The notes below the pieces were generated by a model that was not told the origin of the DNA, did no database searches, and saw only the letters and a list, made by a program, of their open reading frames with translations. Shown piece by piece: positions 26,421 through 37,099 of a stretch of 64,000 bases of DNA (within the stretch, counting starts at the first letter, position 1; every line of letters starts with the position of its first letter). Origin of the DNA: an uncultured Flavobacterium sp. Lineage in GTDB: Bacteria; Bacteroidota; Bacteroidia; Flavobacteriales; Flavobacteriaceae. The translations under genes and the position numbers were made by a program. Location of the stretch: assembly GCF_946478785.1 (NCBI RefSeq), contig NZ_CAMLDD010000004.1, positions 62,001 through 126,000 of the forward strand. Direction: 5' to 3'.

Positions 26421-29021
26421 ATGCAAAAGATTGTATACACTTTACTTTTAGGCTTTTTGTTCACTTCAATTAGTGCGCAAGAATATAAAAAGTATGTCTT
26501 GAGTAAAGATAAATTATCAATTGAATTATCTGGAGGTGTGCTAAATATCATTCCTCTTACTGAAAAATCAATACGCATACAATATCAAATAGAAAATAAA
26601 AAAGAAGAACAAGACTTTGTTTTCATAAATAAACCTAACTCGCCCCATTTTTCATTAAAAGAAAATACAAATAGCTTAGAATTCAGTACAAAAAGTATTG
26701 TAGTTAATTACAATAAAAAAACAGGCATACTGTCTTATAGCGATAAATCAGGTAAAGTATTTCTGAGCGAAAAAGCAAATACAAGGTTATTAAAACCCGA
26801 TACTATTCATGGAGAACCTTGTTTTATAGCTGAACAGGGTTTCGAATCTCCTCAGGATGAATATTTATTCGGACTAGGCCAGTTTCAGGATGGTTTTTAT
26901 AACTTAAAAAATACCACCCGAAAATTAATTCAGGTCAATACACAAATTGCTATTCCGTTTTTGGTTTCTAACAAAGGGTATGGAATAATGTGGAATCAAT
27001 ATGGTCTGACCTATTTTAATCCCACAAATCAGCAGATTCCTTTAGCTAAGAATAATAAAAATGAAGGCGATAAAAAAGAAGTTGAAGTGACAACAACTTC
27101 GGGGACCCAAAAAGTTTCACAACAGCAATCCATCTATTCCGGAAATTTTTCTGTAGCCAAAGACGGAGAATATTCTTTATTTCTGGATCTTGGAGACATG
27201 GATAGTCGTCATTTAGTGGTGATTGACGGTAAAGATGTAATCAATCAATCTAATTTATGGCTGCCGCCAGCAGTAAGTAAATTAGTGCATTTAAGAGCAG
27301 GAGAGCATACAGTAAAAGTAATTTGTAAATCAAGTAATACTCCGTCTCTTAGCTTTAAACTTTCTAATAACGAAACGGTTTTTAAATCTCCCAATGCAAA
27401 ATCATTGGATTATGTCGTTTTTGCCGGAGATAATACAGATGAGATTATTGCCAGTTACCGAAACCTTACCGGAAATGTTCCTATGCTGCCAAAATGGGCA
27501 TTTGGATTTTGGCAATGTCGTGAGCGGTATACTTCTGGAGAGCATTTAGTTTCAACAGTAAAAGAATTCAGAAAACGCAATTTACCTGTAGATGTCATCG
27601 TGCAGGATTGGCAATATTGGGGTAAATACGGTTGGGGAGTGCCAAAGTTTGATGAAACCCATTATCCGGAACCTGAAAAATTCATAAAGGAAATTCACGA
27701 TTTAAACGCTCATTTTTCGATTTCAGTCTGGGAAAATCTCAATAAGGAATCTGAAATAGGTAAAGAATATGTGTCTAAAAATTTATTTATTCCTGATAGT
27801 CCCTGGATAGATATTTATAATCCTGAAACGCAGAAAACACACTGGAATGCACTGGACAAAAATTTATTCACACTTGGAGTAGATTCCTGGTGGATGGATG
27901 CGACTGAACCTGAAAATGATGCGTTAAGAGGCAAGCAGACTTATTTTGGTTTAGGTGATTTTTACCGATTGACCTATCCCTTATTTGTCAGTAAAGCGGT
28001 TTATGAAGGTCAGAGAAATACGAATCCGGAAAAGAGAGTCACTATTCTTACGCGCTCTGCCTTTTTAGGACAGCAGCGTTATGGTACCATCAACTGGTCA
28101 GGCGATATAGGCTGGGATTGGGATGCCTATAAACGTCAAATAGTGGCGGGTTTAAATTATAATCTTACCGGAATGCCTTATTGGACAACAGACATTGGTG
28201 GTTTTTTTCGTCCCGGATCAGGGCAATACAAAGACGAAAAATATCATGAAATACTAACACGCTGGTTTCAGTGGGGCGTATTCAATCCGATATTTCGCAT
28301 GCACGGTTATCAAACAGAAACCGAGCCTTGGAAATATGGAGAAAAGGTTGAAAATAATATGAAATCCATGCTCAACCTGAGATATCAATTGCTTCCGTAC
28401 ATCTATTCAGAAGCCTGGCAGATCACCAAGAATAATTCAACATTGATGCGCCCTTTAATTATGGATTTCCAGGAAGACACAACTGCTGTAAGTGCGGCTT
28501 ATCAATATATGTTTGGAAAAGCATTTTTAATAGCGCCTGTTACTGCTCCTGATGTTACTCATTGGGATGTTTACCTGCCAAAACAAGATGCCTGGTTTGA
28601 TTTCTGGACCGGCAAGCGATTTGAAGGAGGGCAGACCATTTCGACTCCCGCACCATTGGATAAAATTCCGGTTTTTGTGAAAGAAGGCTCAATTGTTCCG
28701 ATGGGGAACACAATTCAGAGTACAAATTCGAAACAGGACGAACTTGAAATTCGGATTTATACCGGCAAGGATGCATCGTTTACGCTTTATAACGACGAAG
28801 GCGATAACTACAATTATGAAAAAGGGAAACATACTGAGATTCCACTGGTCTGGAACGAAAAAAATCAAACCCTGACTTTGGAAAAACAAAAAGGAAGTTA
28901 TAAGAATCAAACAGCTGTATATACCATGAATATTGTCTGGATCTCCGGAAAAGAAAACAATACTATTTCTGCAACAATAAAATATGCAGGAAAGAAAGTG
29001 GTCATTAAAAAGACAAATTAA
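26421..29021 (+). CDS. Glycoside hydrolase family 31 with PA14-like insert, alpha-xylosidase-like
   Basis: 866 residues. Signal peptide ends about FTSISAQ. The N-terminal GH31 beta-sandwich is split by an insert (about 210-330, with YSGNFSVAKDGEYSLFLD and LHLRAGEHTVKV-like strands) that resembles a PA14 carbohydrate-binding domain, as in several bacterial alpha-xylosidases. The barrel has WWMDATEPE with nucleophile Asp493 and SGDIGWDWDAY with acid/base Asp562; RMHGYQTETEPW follows. Probable substrates are alpha-xylosyl or alpha-galactosyl groups; the PA14 insert favours alpha-xylosidase. Second gene of the enzyme operon, 73 bp before the first GH43. Confidence 0.92.
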   Translation: MQKIVYTLLLGFLFTSISAQEYKKYVLSKDKLSIELSGGVLNIIPLTEKSIRIQYQIENKKEEQDFVFINKPNSPHFSLKENTNSLEFSTKSIVVNYNKKTGILSYSDKSGKVFLSEKANTRLLKPDTIHGEPCFIAEQGFESPQDEYLFGLGQFQDGFYNLKNTTRKLIQVNTQIAIPFLVSNKGYGIMWNQYGLTYFNPTNQQIPLAKNNKNEGDKKEVEVTTTSGTQKVSQQQSIYSGNFSVAKDGEYSLFLDLGDMDSRHLVVIDGKDVINQSNLWLPPAVSKLVHLRAGEHTVKVICKSSNTPSLSFKLSNNETVFKSPNAKSLDYVVFAGDNTDEIIASYRNLTGNVPMLPKWAFGFWQCRERYTSGEHLVSTVKEFRKRNLPVDVIVQDWQYWGKYGWGVPKFDETHYPEPEKFIKEIHDLNAHFSISVWENLNKESEIGKEYVSKNLFIPDSPWIDIYNPETQKTHWNALDKNLFTLGVDSWWMDATEPENDALRGKQTYFGLGDFYRLTYPLFVSKAVYEGQRNTNPEKRVTILTRSAFLGQQRYGTINWSGDIGWDWDAYKRQIVAGLNYNLTGMPYWTTDIGGFFRPGSGQYKDEKYHEILTRWFQWGVFNPIFRMHGYQTETEPWKYGEKVENNMKSMLNLRYQLLPYIYSEAWQITKNNSTLMRPLIMDFQEDTTAVSAAYQYMFGKAFLIAPVTAPDVTHWDVYLPKQDAWFDFWTGKRFEGGQTISTPAPLDKIPVFVKEGSIVPMGNTIQSTNSKQDELEIRIYTGKDASFTLYNDEGDNYNYEKGKHTEIPLVWNEKNQTLTLEKQKGSYKNQTAVYTMNIVWISGKENNTISATIKYAGKKVVIKKTN

Positions 29022-29094
29022 TAAAATGAATTTTAATGTGATATAATCAAACACAACATTACCATAAAACTATCAAACCCAAAAAAAGATTACA

Positions 29095-30057
29095 ATGAAA
29101 AACCACAACAAATTTTTATTTGCACTTATGTGCTGTCTGTCCGTATTTAAAATTACAGCACAAAATCCTATTATTAAAAATATTTTTACTGCAGATCCGG
29201 CGCCTATCGTACATAAAGGCACCTTGTATTTGTATACAGGACATGATGTCGCAACCGAGCAGGATACCAACTATAAAATGGCCGACTGGCGTGTGTATTC
29301 GACCACAGATATGGCGACCTGGAAAGATCATGGAGCGCCGCTTTCACCCAGTACCTTTTCATGGGCAACCGGTGATGCTTATGCAGCGCAATGTATTGAG
29401 CGAGATGGAAAGTTTTACTGGTTTGTTTCTACGTTTCATAAAAAAGATGATGTAAGCGGAGGCGGTGCTGCAATAGGTGTAGCAGTTTCTGACAGTCCGA
29501 CTGGTCCTTTTAAGGATGCAATTGGCAAAGCCTTAATAATTAACGAAATGACTACCGACATGAAATATGCCTGGGATGATATTGACCCGACAGTATTTGT
29601 GGATGATGATGGGCAGGCGTATATGTTTTGGGGTAACGGAAGCTGTAAATGGGTAAAACTGAAAAAGAACATGATTGAACTGGACAGTCCTATTACCACT
29701 TTCAAACCTAAAAATTATATCGAAGGACCGTGGGTATATAAACGAAAAGGAATTTATTATTTAGTCTATGCCAGCGCAGGAACTAAACCTGAAATGATCG
29801 AATATTGCACCGCTAAAAATCCAACAGGACCATGGACGTATCAGGGTATTATTCAGGAAAATGTAAAGAATAGTTTTACGACACATCCGGGAATTATTGA
29901 TTACAAAGGCAAATCATACTTTTTTTATCACAACGGAAGTTTGCCTACAGGCGGCAGTTACAGACGTTCGGTTTGTGTAGATTATATGTACTACAATGAG
30001 GATGGAACCATTCAAAAGATAATTCAGACCACTGAAGGTGTCAGCAAAATCAAGTAA
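29095..30057 (+). CDS. Glycoside hydrolase family 43 (arabinofuranosidase/xylosidase type)
   Basis: 320 residues, a single-domain five-bladed propeller after a signal peptide ending ITAQ. The three GH43 acidic residues are seen: base Asp34 in FTADPAPIV, pKa-modulating Asp164 in DDIDPTVFVDDDG, and acid Glu210 in YIEGPWVYKR. Blade motifs YSTTDMATWKDHG and YHNGSLPTGGSYRRS support the fold. Members split arabinose or xylose from arabinoxylan; subfamily cannot be fixed by eye. No carbohydrate-binding module is attached. It is followed after 29 bp by a second, longer GH43, so the two probably cut different linkages. Confidence 0.92.
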   Translation: MKNHNKFLFALMCCLSVFKITAQNPIIKNIFTADPAPIVHKGTLYLYTGHDVATEQDTNYKMADWRVYSTTDMATWKDHGAPLSPSTFSWATGDAYAAQCIERDGKFYWFVSTFHKKDDVSGGGAAIGVAVSDSPTGPFKDAIGKALIINEMTTDMKYAWDDIDPTVFVDDDGQAYMFWGNGSCKWVKLKKNMIELDSPITTFKPKNYIEGPWVYKRKGIYYLVYASAGTKPEMIEYCTAKNPTGPWTYQGIIQENVKNSFTTHPGIIDYKGKSYFFYHNGSLPTGGSYRRSVCVDYMYYNEDGTIQKIIQTTEGVSKIK

Positions 30058-30086
30058 GCACTATTCTTAATTTAATCTTTTATCCC

Positions 30087-31637
30087 ATGAAAAAAAGAAT
30101 TAGTTTCCTTTTTGTCTCCTTTGTTTTACTGGTTCAGGCTGTTGCTTTGGCACAAGCCCAAAATCCAATACTTTTTGCTGATGTGCCTGATATGGCAATC
30201 ATCAGGGTTGGTAAAAATTACTACATGAGCAGTACAACGATGCACGTGAACCCGGGCTTGCCCATTATGAAATCGACTGATCTTGTCAATTGGAAACTCA
30301 TCAACTATGCCTATGATACTTTGGCAGACATGCCGGAATTAAATCTGACAGAAGGAAAAAGTACCTACGGAAGAGGTTCGTGGGCTAGTAGTTTACGGTT
30401 TCATAACGGAATGTATTATGTAACCACTTTTTCCGGAACAACCGGTGAGACTTATATTTTTAAAACGAAAGACATAGAAAAAGGAAATTGGCAAAGAGTC
30501 TCTTTTAAGCCTTCCTACCACGATCATTCGCTGTTTTTTGATGATGATGGCAAAGCATATTTAATTTACGGTGGAGGCCAAATCAAGCTGGTACAGCTAA
30601 ATGATGATTTAACCGGAATCAAACAAGATGTTCCCGAGAAAGTTATTATAGAAAACGCCAGTGCTCCGGCTGGCAACAGCATCATGTTGGGTGCTGAAGG
30701 TTCTCAATTGTTTAAAATAAAAGGAAAATATTACCTGTTTAATATTTGCTGGCCTCAGGGCGGAATGCGAACTGTTATCATTCATAGGGCAGAGAATATT
30801 AATGGTCCATGGGAAGGAAAAGTAGCCTTACAGGATTTAGGTGTTGCTCAGGGCGGATTGATCGATACTCCTGACGGACGTTGGTTTTCCTATCTATTTC
30901 GTGATTATGGTGCAGTTGGAAGAATTCCTTATCTCGTTCCCGTAAAGTGGGAAGACGGCTGGCCAATATTAGGAGAAAAGGGCAAGGTTCCGGAAAAATT
31001 AGACCTTCCAGCAAGTAAAGGTTTGATTCCGAATTTGGCTGCCTCAGATGAATTCAATCGCAAAAAAGGTCAGGAAGCATTGCCGTTAGTTTGGCAATGG
31101 AACCATAATCCCGATAATACGCTTTGGTCTTTAACAGAAAGAAAAGGATTTCTGCGTCTCAAAACAGGAAGAATTGATACTGATTTCCTTTCAGCCAGAA
31201 ATACGCTCACACAACGTACTATCGGCCCAACTAGTTCAGCTTCTGTTTACTTAGATGTTTCTAAAATGAAAGAGGGAGATTTTGCCGGATTATCAGCCTT
31301 ACAAAAAGAATACGGATTAGTAGCGGTGAAAGTGGAAGGAAATAAAAAGGCAATAGTAATGATGGCAACTGATAAAGATAAAGCGGTTGAAGTACAGCAG
31401 ATTCCGTTAGATCAAAATCAGGTTTATTTCAGAATTGATTGTGATTTTAGAGATAAAAAAGATGAAGCGACTTTCTTCTACAGTTTAGATGGAAAAGTGT
31501 GGAAACCGATAGGCGAGACTTTAAAAATGAAGTACACCCTTCCGCATTTTATGGGTTATCGTTTTGGCCTATTCAATTATGCAACCAAAAACACGGGTGG
31601 TTATGTCGATTTTGATTGGTTTAGAATTAAATACTAA
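30087..31637 (+). CDS. Glycoside hydrolase family 43 with C-terminal beta-sandwich
   Basis: 516 residues, signal peptide ending ALAQAQ. The propeller has base Asp35 in ADVPDMAIIR, Asp146 in YHDHSLFFDDDG and acid Glu204 in GAEGSQLFKIKG. From about residue 320 a concanavalin-like C-terminal domain follows (DEFNRKKGQEALPLVWQW to YVDFDWFRIKY), as in GH43 beta-xylosidases and arabinofuranosidases with a DUF1349/GH43_C2 domain. It probably releases xylose or arabinose from the exported oligosaccharides. Operon member: 29 bp after the first GH43, 11 bp before GH8. Confidence 0.92.
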   Translation: MKKRISFLFVSFVLLVQAVALAQAQNPILFADVPDMAIIRVGKNYYMSSTTMHVNPGLPIMKSTDLVNWKLINYAYDTLADMPELNLTEGKSTYGRGSWASSLRFHNGMYYVTTFSGTTGETYIFKTKDIEKGNWQRVSFKPSYHDHSLFFDDDGKAYLIYGGGQIKLVQLNDDLTGIKQDVPEKVIIENASAPAGNSIMLGAEGSQLFKIKGKYYLFNICWPQGGMRTVIIHRAENINGPWEGKVALQDLGVAQGGLIDTPDGRWFSYLFRDYGAVGRIPYLVPVKWEDGWPILGEKGKVPEKLDLPASKGLIPNLAASDEFNRKKGQEALPLVWQWNHNPDNTLWSLTERKGFLRLKTGRIDTDFLSARNTLTQRTIGPTSSASVYLDVSKMKEGDFAGLSALQKEYGLVAVKVEGNKKAIVMMATDKDKAVEVQQIPLDQNQVYFRIDCDFRDKKDEATFFYSLDGKVWKPIGETLKMKYTLPHFMGYRFGLFNYATKNTGGYVDFDWFRIKY

Positions 31638-31648
31638 AAAGATAAATT

Positions 31649-32944
31649 ATGATAAAAGATAAAAATAGTACAAGTAAATCTCTTGTTAGTATTCGGATTT
31701 TGATATTGGCTTTGGGATTGATTTTGCCAGTTTTGGCCACTAGTCAAACTAAAAAGAAAACAGAAAAATCAGAATCTAGACCTCAATACCGCAACCTTTT
31801 TAAGGAAGCCGGTTATAGTCAGGCTGAAATTGATAAAAAATTAGCCAAGGCTTATTATGATGTTTTTGAAGGGCCTAACAAAGTCTATTTTGAAGAAGGC
31901 GATTCTTTAGGATATGTTTCGGATGTTAAAAATAAAGATGCCCGTACCGAAGGAATGTCGTATGGAATGATGGTTGCGGTTCAGCTTAATAAAAAAGAGG
32001 TTTTTGACCGCATCTGGAGATGGTCTGTCAAATACATGCAGCATCAGGACGGACCCAGAGAAGGTTATTTTGCATGGAGTGTCAATCCTGAAACTAAAAA
32101 ACAGAATTCGGCAGGTTCTGCTTCAGACGGAGAATTGTATTATGTAACCAGTTTACTTTTTGCCTCTAACAAATGGGGCAATGATACAGGTATACATTAC
32201 TACAATGAAGCGAGAAGAATACTGGATGCCATGTGGAAAAAAGACGGCACCGGGAATGTTCATAATATCATCAATACCGAACATAAAATGATATCCTTCG
32301 TGCCAGAAGGAGGCGGTTACAACTGGACAGACCCTTCTTATCATGTTCCGGCGTTTTATGAAATATGGGCTTTGTATGCCAAAGATGGCCACGAACAATT
32401 TTATAAAGAATGTGCTGAGGTCTCACGCAATTTTCTCCATAAAGCGACTCATCCGGTAACGGGACTAAATTCTGATTATACAGAATTCACCGGAGAACCG
32501 CATCCTACACCTTGGATGCCACCCGGATTTCGTTATGATTCGTGGCGTGTTCCCATGAACATCGCAATGGATTACACCTGGTATGGAAAAGATAAAAAGT
32601 GGCAGGAAGAGTACGCCAGAAAGTTTCAAAAATTTCTGAGATCGAAAGGAATAGACACTTTTGACGATCAGTTTAATCTCGATGGTTCCAAACCGGAATT
32701 TATACTGCAGGCAGGTCCTGTTAAAAAACTCAGACATTCCATCGGATTAGTTGGCACTTCTGCTACTGCCTCATTAGTCAATCCCGATAAGGAAAGTATG
32801 GACTTTGTTCATGCACTTTGGAAAGCGAAACTTGAACCGTATGAGGATGGTTATTTTGATCCGTATTATGATGGTTTAATGTACCTCTTTAGTTTAATGC
32901 ATCTAAGTGGAAACTACCAAATTATAAATCCGGCAGTTAAATAA
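31649..32944 (+). CDS. Glycoside hydrolase family 8, probable reducing-end xylose-releasing exo-oligoxylanase
   Basis: 431 residues. A hydrophobic N-terminal segment (LILALGLILPVLATS) serves as signal peptide or anchor. The (alpha/alpha)6 enzyme shows acid Glu101 in TEGMSYGMMV, Asp160 in GSASDGELYYV and base Asp308 in NIAMDYTWYG, a spacing close to that of bacterial GH8 exo-oligoxylanases. GH8 also includes endo-xylanases and cellulases; length and context favour trimming of xylo-oligosaccharides from the reducing end. It is the strongest single pointer to xylan as substrate of this locus. Spaced 11 bp after GH43 and 24 bp before the first esterase. Confidence 0.92.
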   Translation: MIKDKNSTSKSLVSIRILILALGLILPVLATSQTKKKTEKSESRPQYRNLFKEAGYSQAEIDKKLAKAYYDVFEGPNKVYFEEGDSLGYVSDVKNKDARTEGMSYGMMVAVQLNKKEVFDRIWRWSVKYMQHQDGPREGYFAWSVNPETKKQNSAGSASDGELYYVTSLLFASNKWGNDTGIHYYNEARRILDAMWKKDGTGNVHNIINTEHKMISFVPEGGGYNWTDPSYHVPAFYEIWALYAKDGHEQFYKECAEVSRNFLHKATHPVTGLNSDYTEFTGEPHPTPWMPPGFRYDSWRVPMNIAMDYTWYGKDKKWQEEYARKFQKFLRSKGIDTFDDQFNLDGSKPEFILQAGPVKKLRHSIGLVGTSATASLVNPDKESMDFVHALWKAKLEPYEDGYFDPYYDGLMYLFSLMHLSGNYQIINPAVK

Positions 32945-34090
<1,146 letters not shown>

Positions 34091-34117
34091 GTTTTCAATA
34101 AAATTAAAATCTTAATT

Positions 34118-36694
34118 ATGCGTAAACTTAATAGCATCTCCATAATCCTGTTCAATTTCAAAAACACTTTATGGAAACAAGCAATTCTACTTATTTGTTT
34201 TATCGGCCTGTCAAATAATTCCTTTTCTCAGACTTTAGTTTTAAACGAAAAAGAATATTTCGAAACCCCGGGGCTCAATGTCTGGGTTTTTAACAATGAG
34301 TACAACGGAATGTTTTTCGACGAAAAGACAGCCGGAATAGAATTTATTCACCATGGTGTAAGAACAGTAACCGGCGGAGCAATTAGGCTTCAGAACACAC
34401 CGGAACAATGGGATTTAATTCCAAAAATGATCAGCCGAAAAGTCAATAAGGCAAAGAATACCATTGAAGTCACACTTAGATATGAGGAATTTAAATTTGA
34501 TTCCAAAATCATAGTTACCCCAAAAGGAAAAGGTTTTGTTATCGATGTGGTATTGGATAAACCAGTTCCGAAACCATTGGAGGGAAGAGCCGGATTTAAT
34601 ATGGAATTTATACCCACTTCTTATTTTGAAAGTAACTATATAGTCGATGGAAAAGCGGGAACTTTCCCAAGGTATCCTGCAAGCAATACTGAGATTCGAC
34701 CTTTAACTGAAAAAATCCCTCAATTTGCGGGACATACCACATTTGACGATCGTGGAAGAAACGAGTTTATCGCGACATTACCTTTAGAAACAGGTAAAAG
34801 TTTCATTTTTGCGCCCGAAAATCCGGAACGTACAGTAAAAATTCAGTCAGAAGATCAGGATGTAATGCTTTTTGATGGTAGAAATTTGGGACAGAACGGC
34901 TGGTTTATAGCTAGAAGTATTCTTCCTTCAAACAAAAAAGGGAAAGTAATGACCTGGTATGTAGAACCTAATGCGATCCCGAATTGGAAAAGAGAACCTG
35001 TAATAGGATTTTCTCAGGTGGGTTATATGCCGGATCAAAAGAAAGTAGCTGTTGTCGAACTGGATCAAAACGACAAAGCGTTAACTACGGCATCGATTTT
35101 CAAATATGAAGATGGAAAATTTATAGAGAAATTAAAAGCGAATGTGAAGGTTTGGGGAAATTATCTCAGATATAATTATGCTCATATTGATTTTAGTGCC
35201 ATTACAGAAAAGGGACTTTATTATATTCAATATGGTGATCAAAAAACAAATACATTTCAGATACAGGATGATATTTATTCCAAAATATGGCATCCTACAA
35301 TGGACGTTTGGTTTCCGGTCCAGATGGATCATATGGAAGTAAACGAGGCGTATAGAGTCTGGCACGGAAGACCGTTTTTAGACGATTGTCTTCAGGCACC
35401 AGTCAATCATGAACATTTTGATGGATATAAACAAGGCCCTACGACAGACACGAAATACAAACCTTTAGAACGTATTCCGGGAATGTCAGTAGGAGGCTGG
35501 TTTGATGCCGGCGATTTTGATATACAGACTTTTTCGCATGTCAGCGTGATCAATAGTTTTGTAGAATCCTGGGAAGCTTTCAAGGTAAACAGAGATGAAA
35601 CTTATGTAGATCAAAAAACACAGTTTGTAGACATTCACCGTCCTGATGGACAACCGGATATACTACAGCAAATTGAGCACGGCGTTTTGAACCTTGTAGC
35701 GCAAGTAGAGAATATTGGGCATCCTGTGAGAGGGATCGTGGTTCCTAATCTTCATCAGTACCATCATTTGGGTGATGCTGCAACCGAAACAGATAATCTT
35801 CCTTATAATCCTGCTCTTAAACCATTTGAATCTGATGGAGTTTCAAGCGGCACGAAAGATGACAGATGGGCTTTTACCAACCGAACATCATTTTTAGATT
35901 TTAGAACAGCTGGAGCTTTAGCCTCCGCAAGCAGGGCTTTAAAAGGATATAATGACGAGCTTGCCGCTAAGTGTCTGGCAATTGCTATAAAGCTGACCAA
36001 TGAGGCAACTGAAATTAACAAAAAAGCAAAACCAGATAACAGTCCAATGTCGAGATGGGGTAAGGGAAGCGATATGATTGCAATATTACAGCTCTACTTA
36101 AGCACAAAAGACGAGCAGTATAAAAAAGGTTTTGAAGATAAAATATGGAAGCTGCTTGATGATAATTTAGATTTTAATATCAACTCAGCACTATTGGCTG
36201 TTTCTTCTATGGATGATGCTTACAAGCAAAAATTACGTGGCTATGTAATCAAATATAAAGAAAAAATGGACAAGGAGAATTCCGAAAATCCTTATGGTGT
36301 GCCGATTGTAAAAAGAGGCTGGGGAGGAAGTTCACAGGTAATTAACTGGGCAAGTACGAATTATTACATTCATAAAATTTATCCTGATCTCATGGACAAA
36401 GAAAATGTGTATCAGGGACTGAATTATATTTTGGGCTGTCATCCGTATTCTAATTTATCTTTTGTGAATGCGGTCGGAAACAGATCCAAAAAAGTCGCTT
36501 ACGGAGGCAATCGCGCGGACTTTACCACAATTGCCGGCGGCGTAGTGCCGGGACTTATTTTTCTGAAGCCAGATTATCTGGAGAATAAAGACGACTGGCC
36601 ATTTTTTTGGGGAGAAAATGAATGTATTATAGATGGTGGAGCGTGGTATGTTTTTCTAGCGAATGCTGTAAATGATTTGGCTAAGGAAAAATAA
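34118..36694 (+). CDS. Glycoside hydrolase family 9 with N-terminal Ig-like and unassigned domains
   Basis: 858 residues. The signal peptide is atypically long (about 36 residues, ending SNNSFSQ). Residues about 40-285 are a beta-rich region I cannot assign (FNMEFIPTSYFESNYIV). A CelD_N Ig-like domain (about 290-380, IGFSQVGYMPDQKKVAVVEL) leads into the (alpha/alpha)6 catalytic domain, with Asp463 and Asp466 in GGWFDAGDFD and Glu833/Glu835 in WGENECIIDGG. GH9 enzymes cut beta-1,4-glucan, xyloglucan or mixed-linkage glucan, sometimes in exo mode. In a xylan locus it may be the only endo-acting enzyme, or act on co-occurring glucan. It is followed by a 405-bp repeat-filled gap. Confidence 0.88.
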   Translation: MRKLNSISIILFNFKNTLWKQAILLICFIGLSNNSFSQTLVLNEKEYFETPGLNVWVFNNEYNGMFFDEKTAGIEFIHHGVRTVTGGAIRLQNTPEQWDLIPKMISRKVNKAKNTIEVTLRYEEFKFDSKIIVTPKGKGFVIDVVLDKPVPKPLEGRAGFNMEFIPTSYFESNYIVDGKAGTFPRYPASNTEIRPLTEKIPQFAGHTTFDDRGRNEFIATLPLETGKSFIFAPENPERTVKIQSEDQDVMLFDGRNLGQNGWFIARSILPSNKKGKVMTWYVEPNAIPNWKREPVIGFSQVGYMPDQKKVAVVELDQNDKALTTASIFKYEDGKFIEKLKANVKVWGNYLRYNYAHIDFSAITEKGLYYIQYGDQKTNTFQIQDDIYSKIWHPTMDVWFPVQMDHMEVNEAYRVWHGRPFLDDCLQAPVNHEHFDGYKQGPTTDTKYKPLERIPGMSVGGWFDAGDFDIQTFSHVSVINSFVESWEAFKVNRDETYVDQKTQFVDIHRPDGQPDILQQIEHGVLNLVAQVENIGHPVRGIVVPNLHQYHHLGDAATETDNLPYNPALKPFESDGVSSGTKDDRWAFTNRTSFLDFRTAGALASASRALKGYNDELAAKCLAIAIKLTNEATEINKKAKPDNSPMSRWGKGSDMIAILQLYLSTKDEQYKKGFEDKIWKLLDDNLDFNINSALLAVSSMDDAYKQKLRGYVIKYKEKMDKENSENPYGVPIVKRGWGGSSQVINWASTNYYIHKIYPDLMDKENVYQGLNYILGCHPYSNLSFVNAVGNRSKKVAYGGNRADFTTIAGGVVPGLIFLKPDYLENKDDWPFFWGENECIIDGGAWYVFLANAVNDLAKEK

Positions 36695-36723
36695 TAAACA
36701 GAATTAGATTTAAACGCAAGGCA

Positions 36724-37046
36724 CGCAAAGATTACGCAAAGGTCGCAAAGTGTGTTTCACGCAGATTCTGCAGATTTTAGCAGATTTTACTATTATCTGC
36801 GCCTATCTGCTTAAATCTTTTTAAAATCTGCGTGAAAAAATTGCAAGGGGCGGTCTAATATGATTCATCAATAATCTGCTCCGTCAGCCTAATCTGCGAG
36901 AGCATTTAAGCAAGCAGATTTATTTCACGCAGATTCTGCAGATTTAGGCAGATTCTACAGATTTGAAAATATTATCCTCGCCTATCTGCTTAAATCTCTT
37001 TAAAATCTGCGTAAAAAAAAGCTTTGCGATTTTGCGTCTTTGCGAG
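36724..37046. repeat. Cluster of palindromic GCAGATT/AATCTGC repeats between GH9 and the second esterase
   Basis: Two imperfect palindromic units (36755-36837 and 36923-37014) each begin TTTCACGCAGATTCTGCAGA and end AATCTGCGT. They share CCTATCTGCTTAAATCT, and about fourteen copies of ATCTGC/GCAGAT lie in either orientation. A smaller pair lies between them. Outside, GCAAAG-rich arms (36724-36750 and 37021-37046, CTTTGCGA in the second) are inverted copies of each other, making one nested palindrome of about 320 bp. No ORF. It looks like a non-autonomous palindromic repeat that inserted inside the operon. Confidence 0.8.
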
Positions 37047-37099
37047 ATTAAATAAAAACTTTGGGGTTAAAATTAACCACAACATAAACAAATATAAAC

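Noticed and set aside
36755..37014. Possible CRISPR array from repeated GCAGATT units
   Set aside because: Repeat lengths and spacings are irregular, units are palindromic and alternate in orientation, spacers are not unique sequence of constant size, and no cas gene is near.
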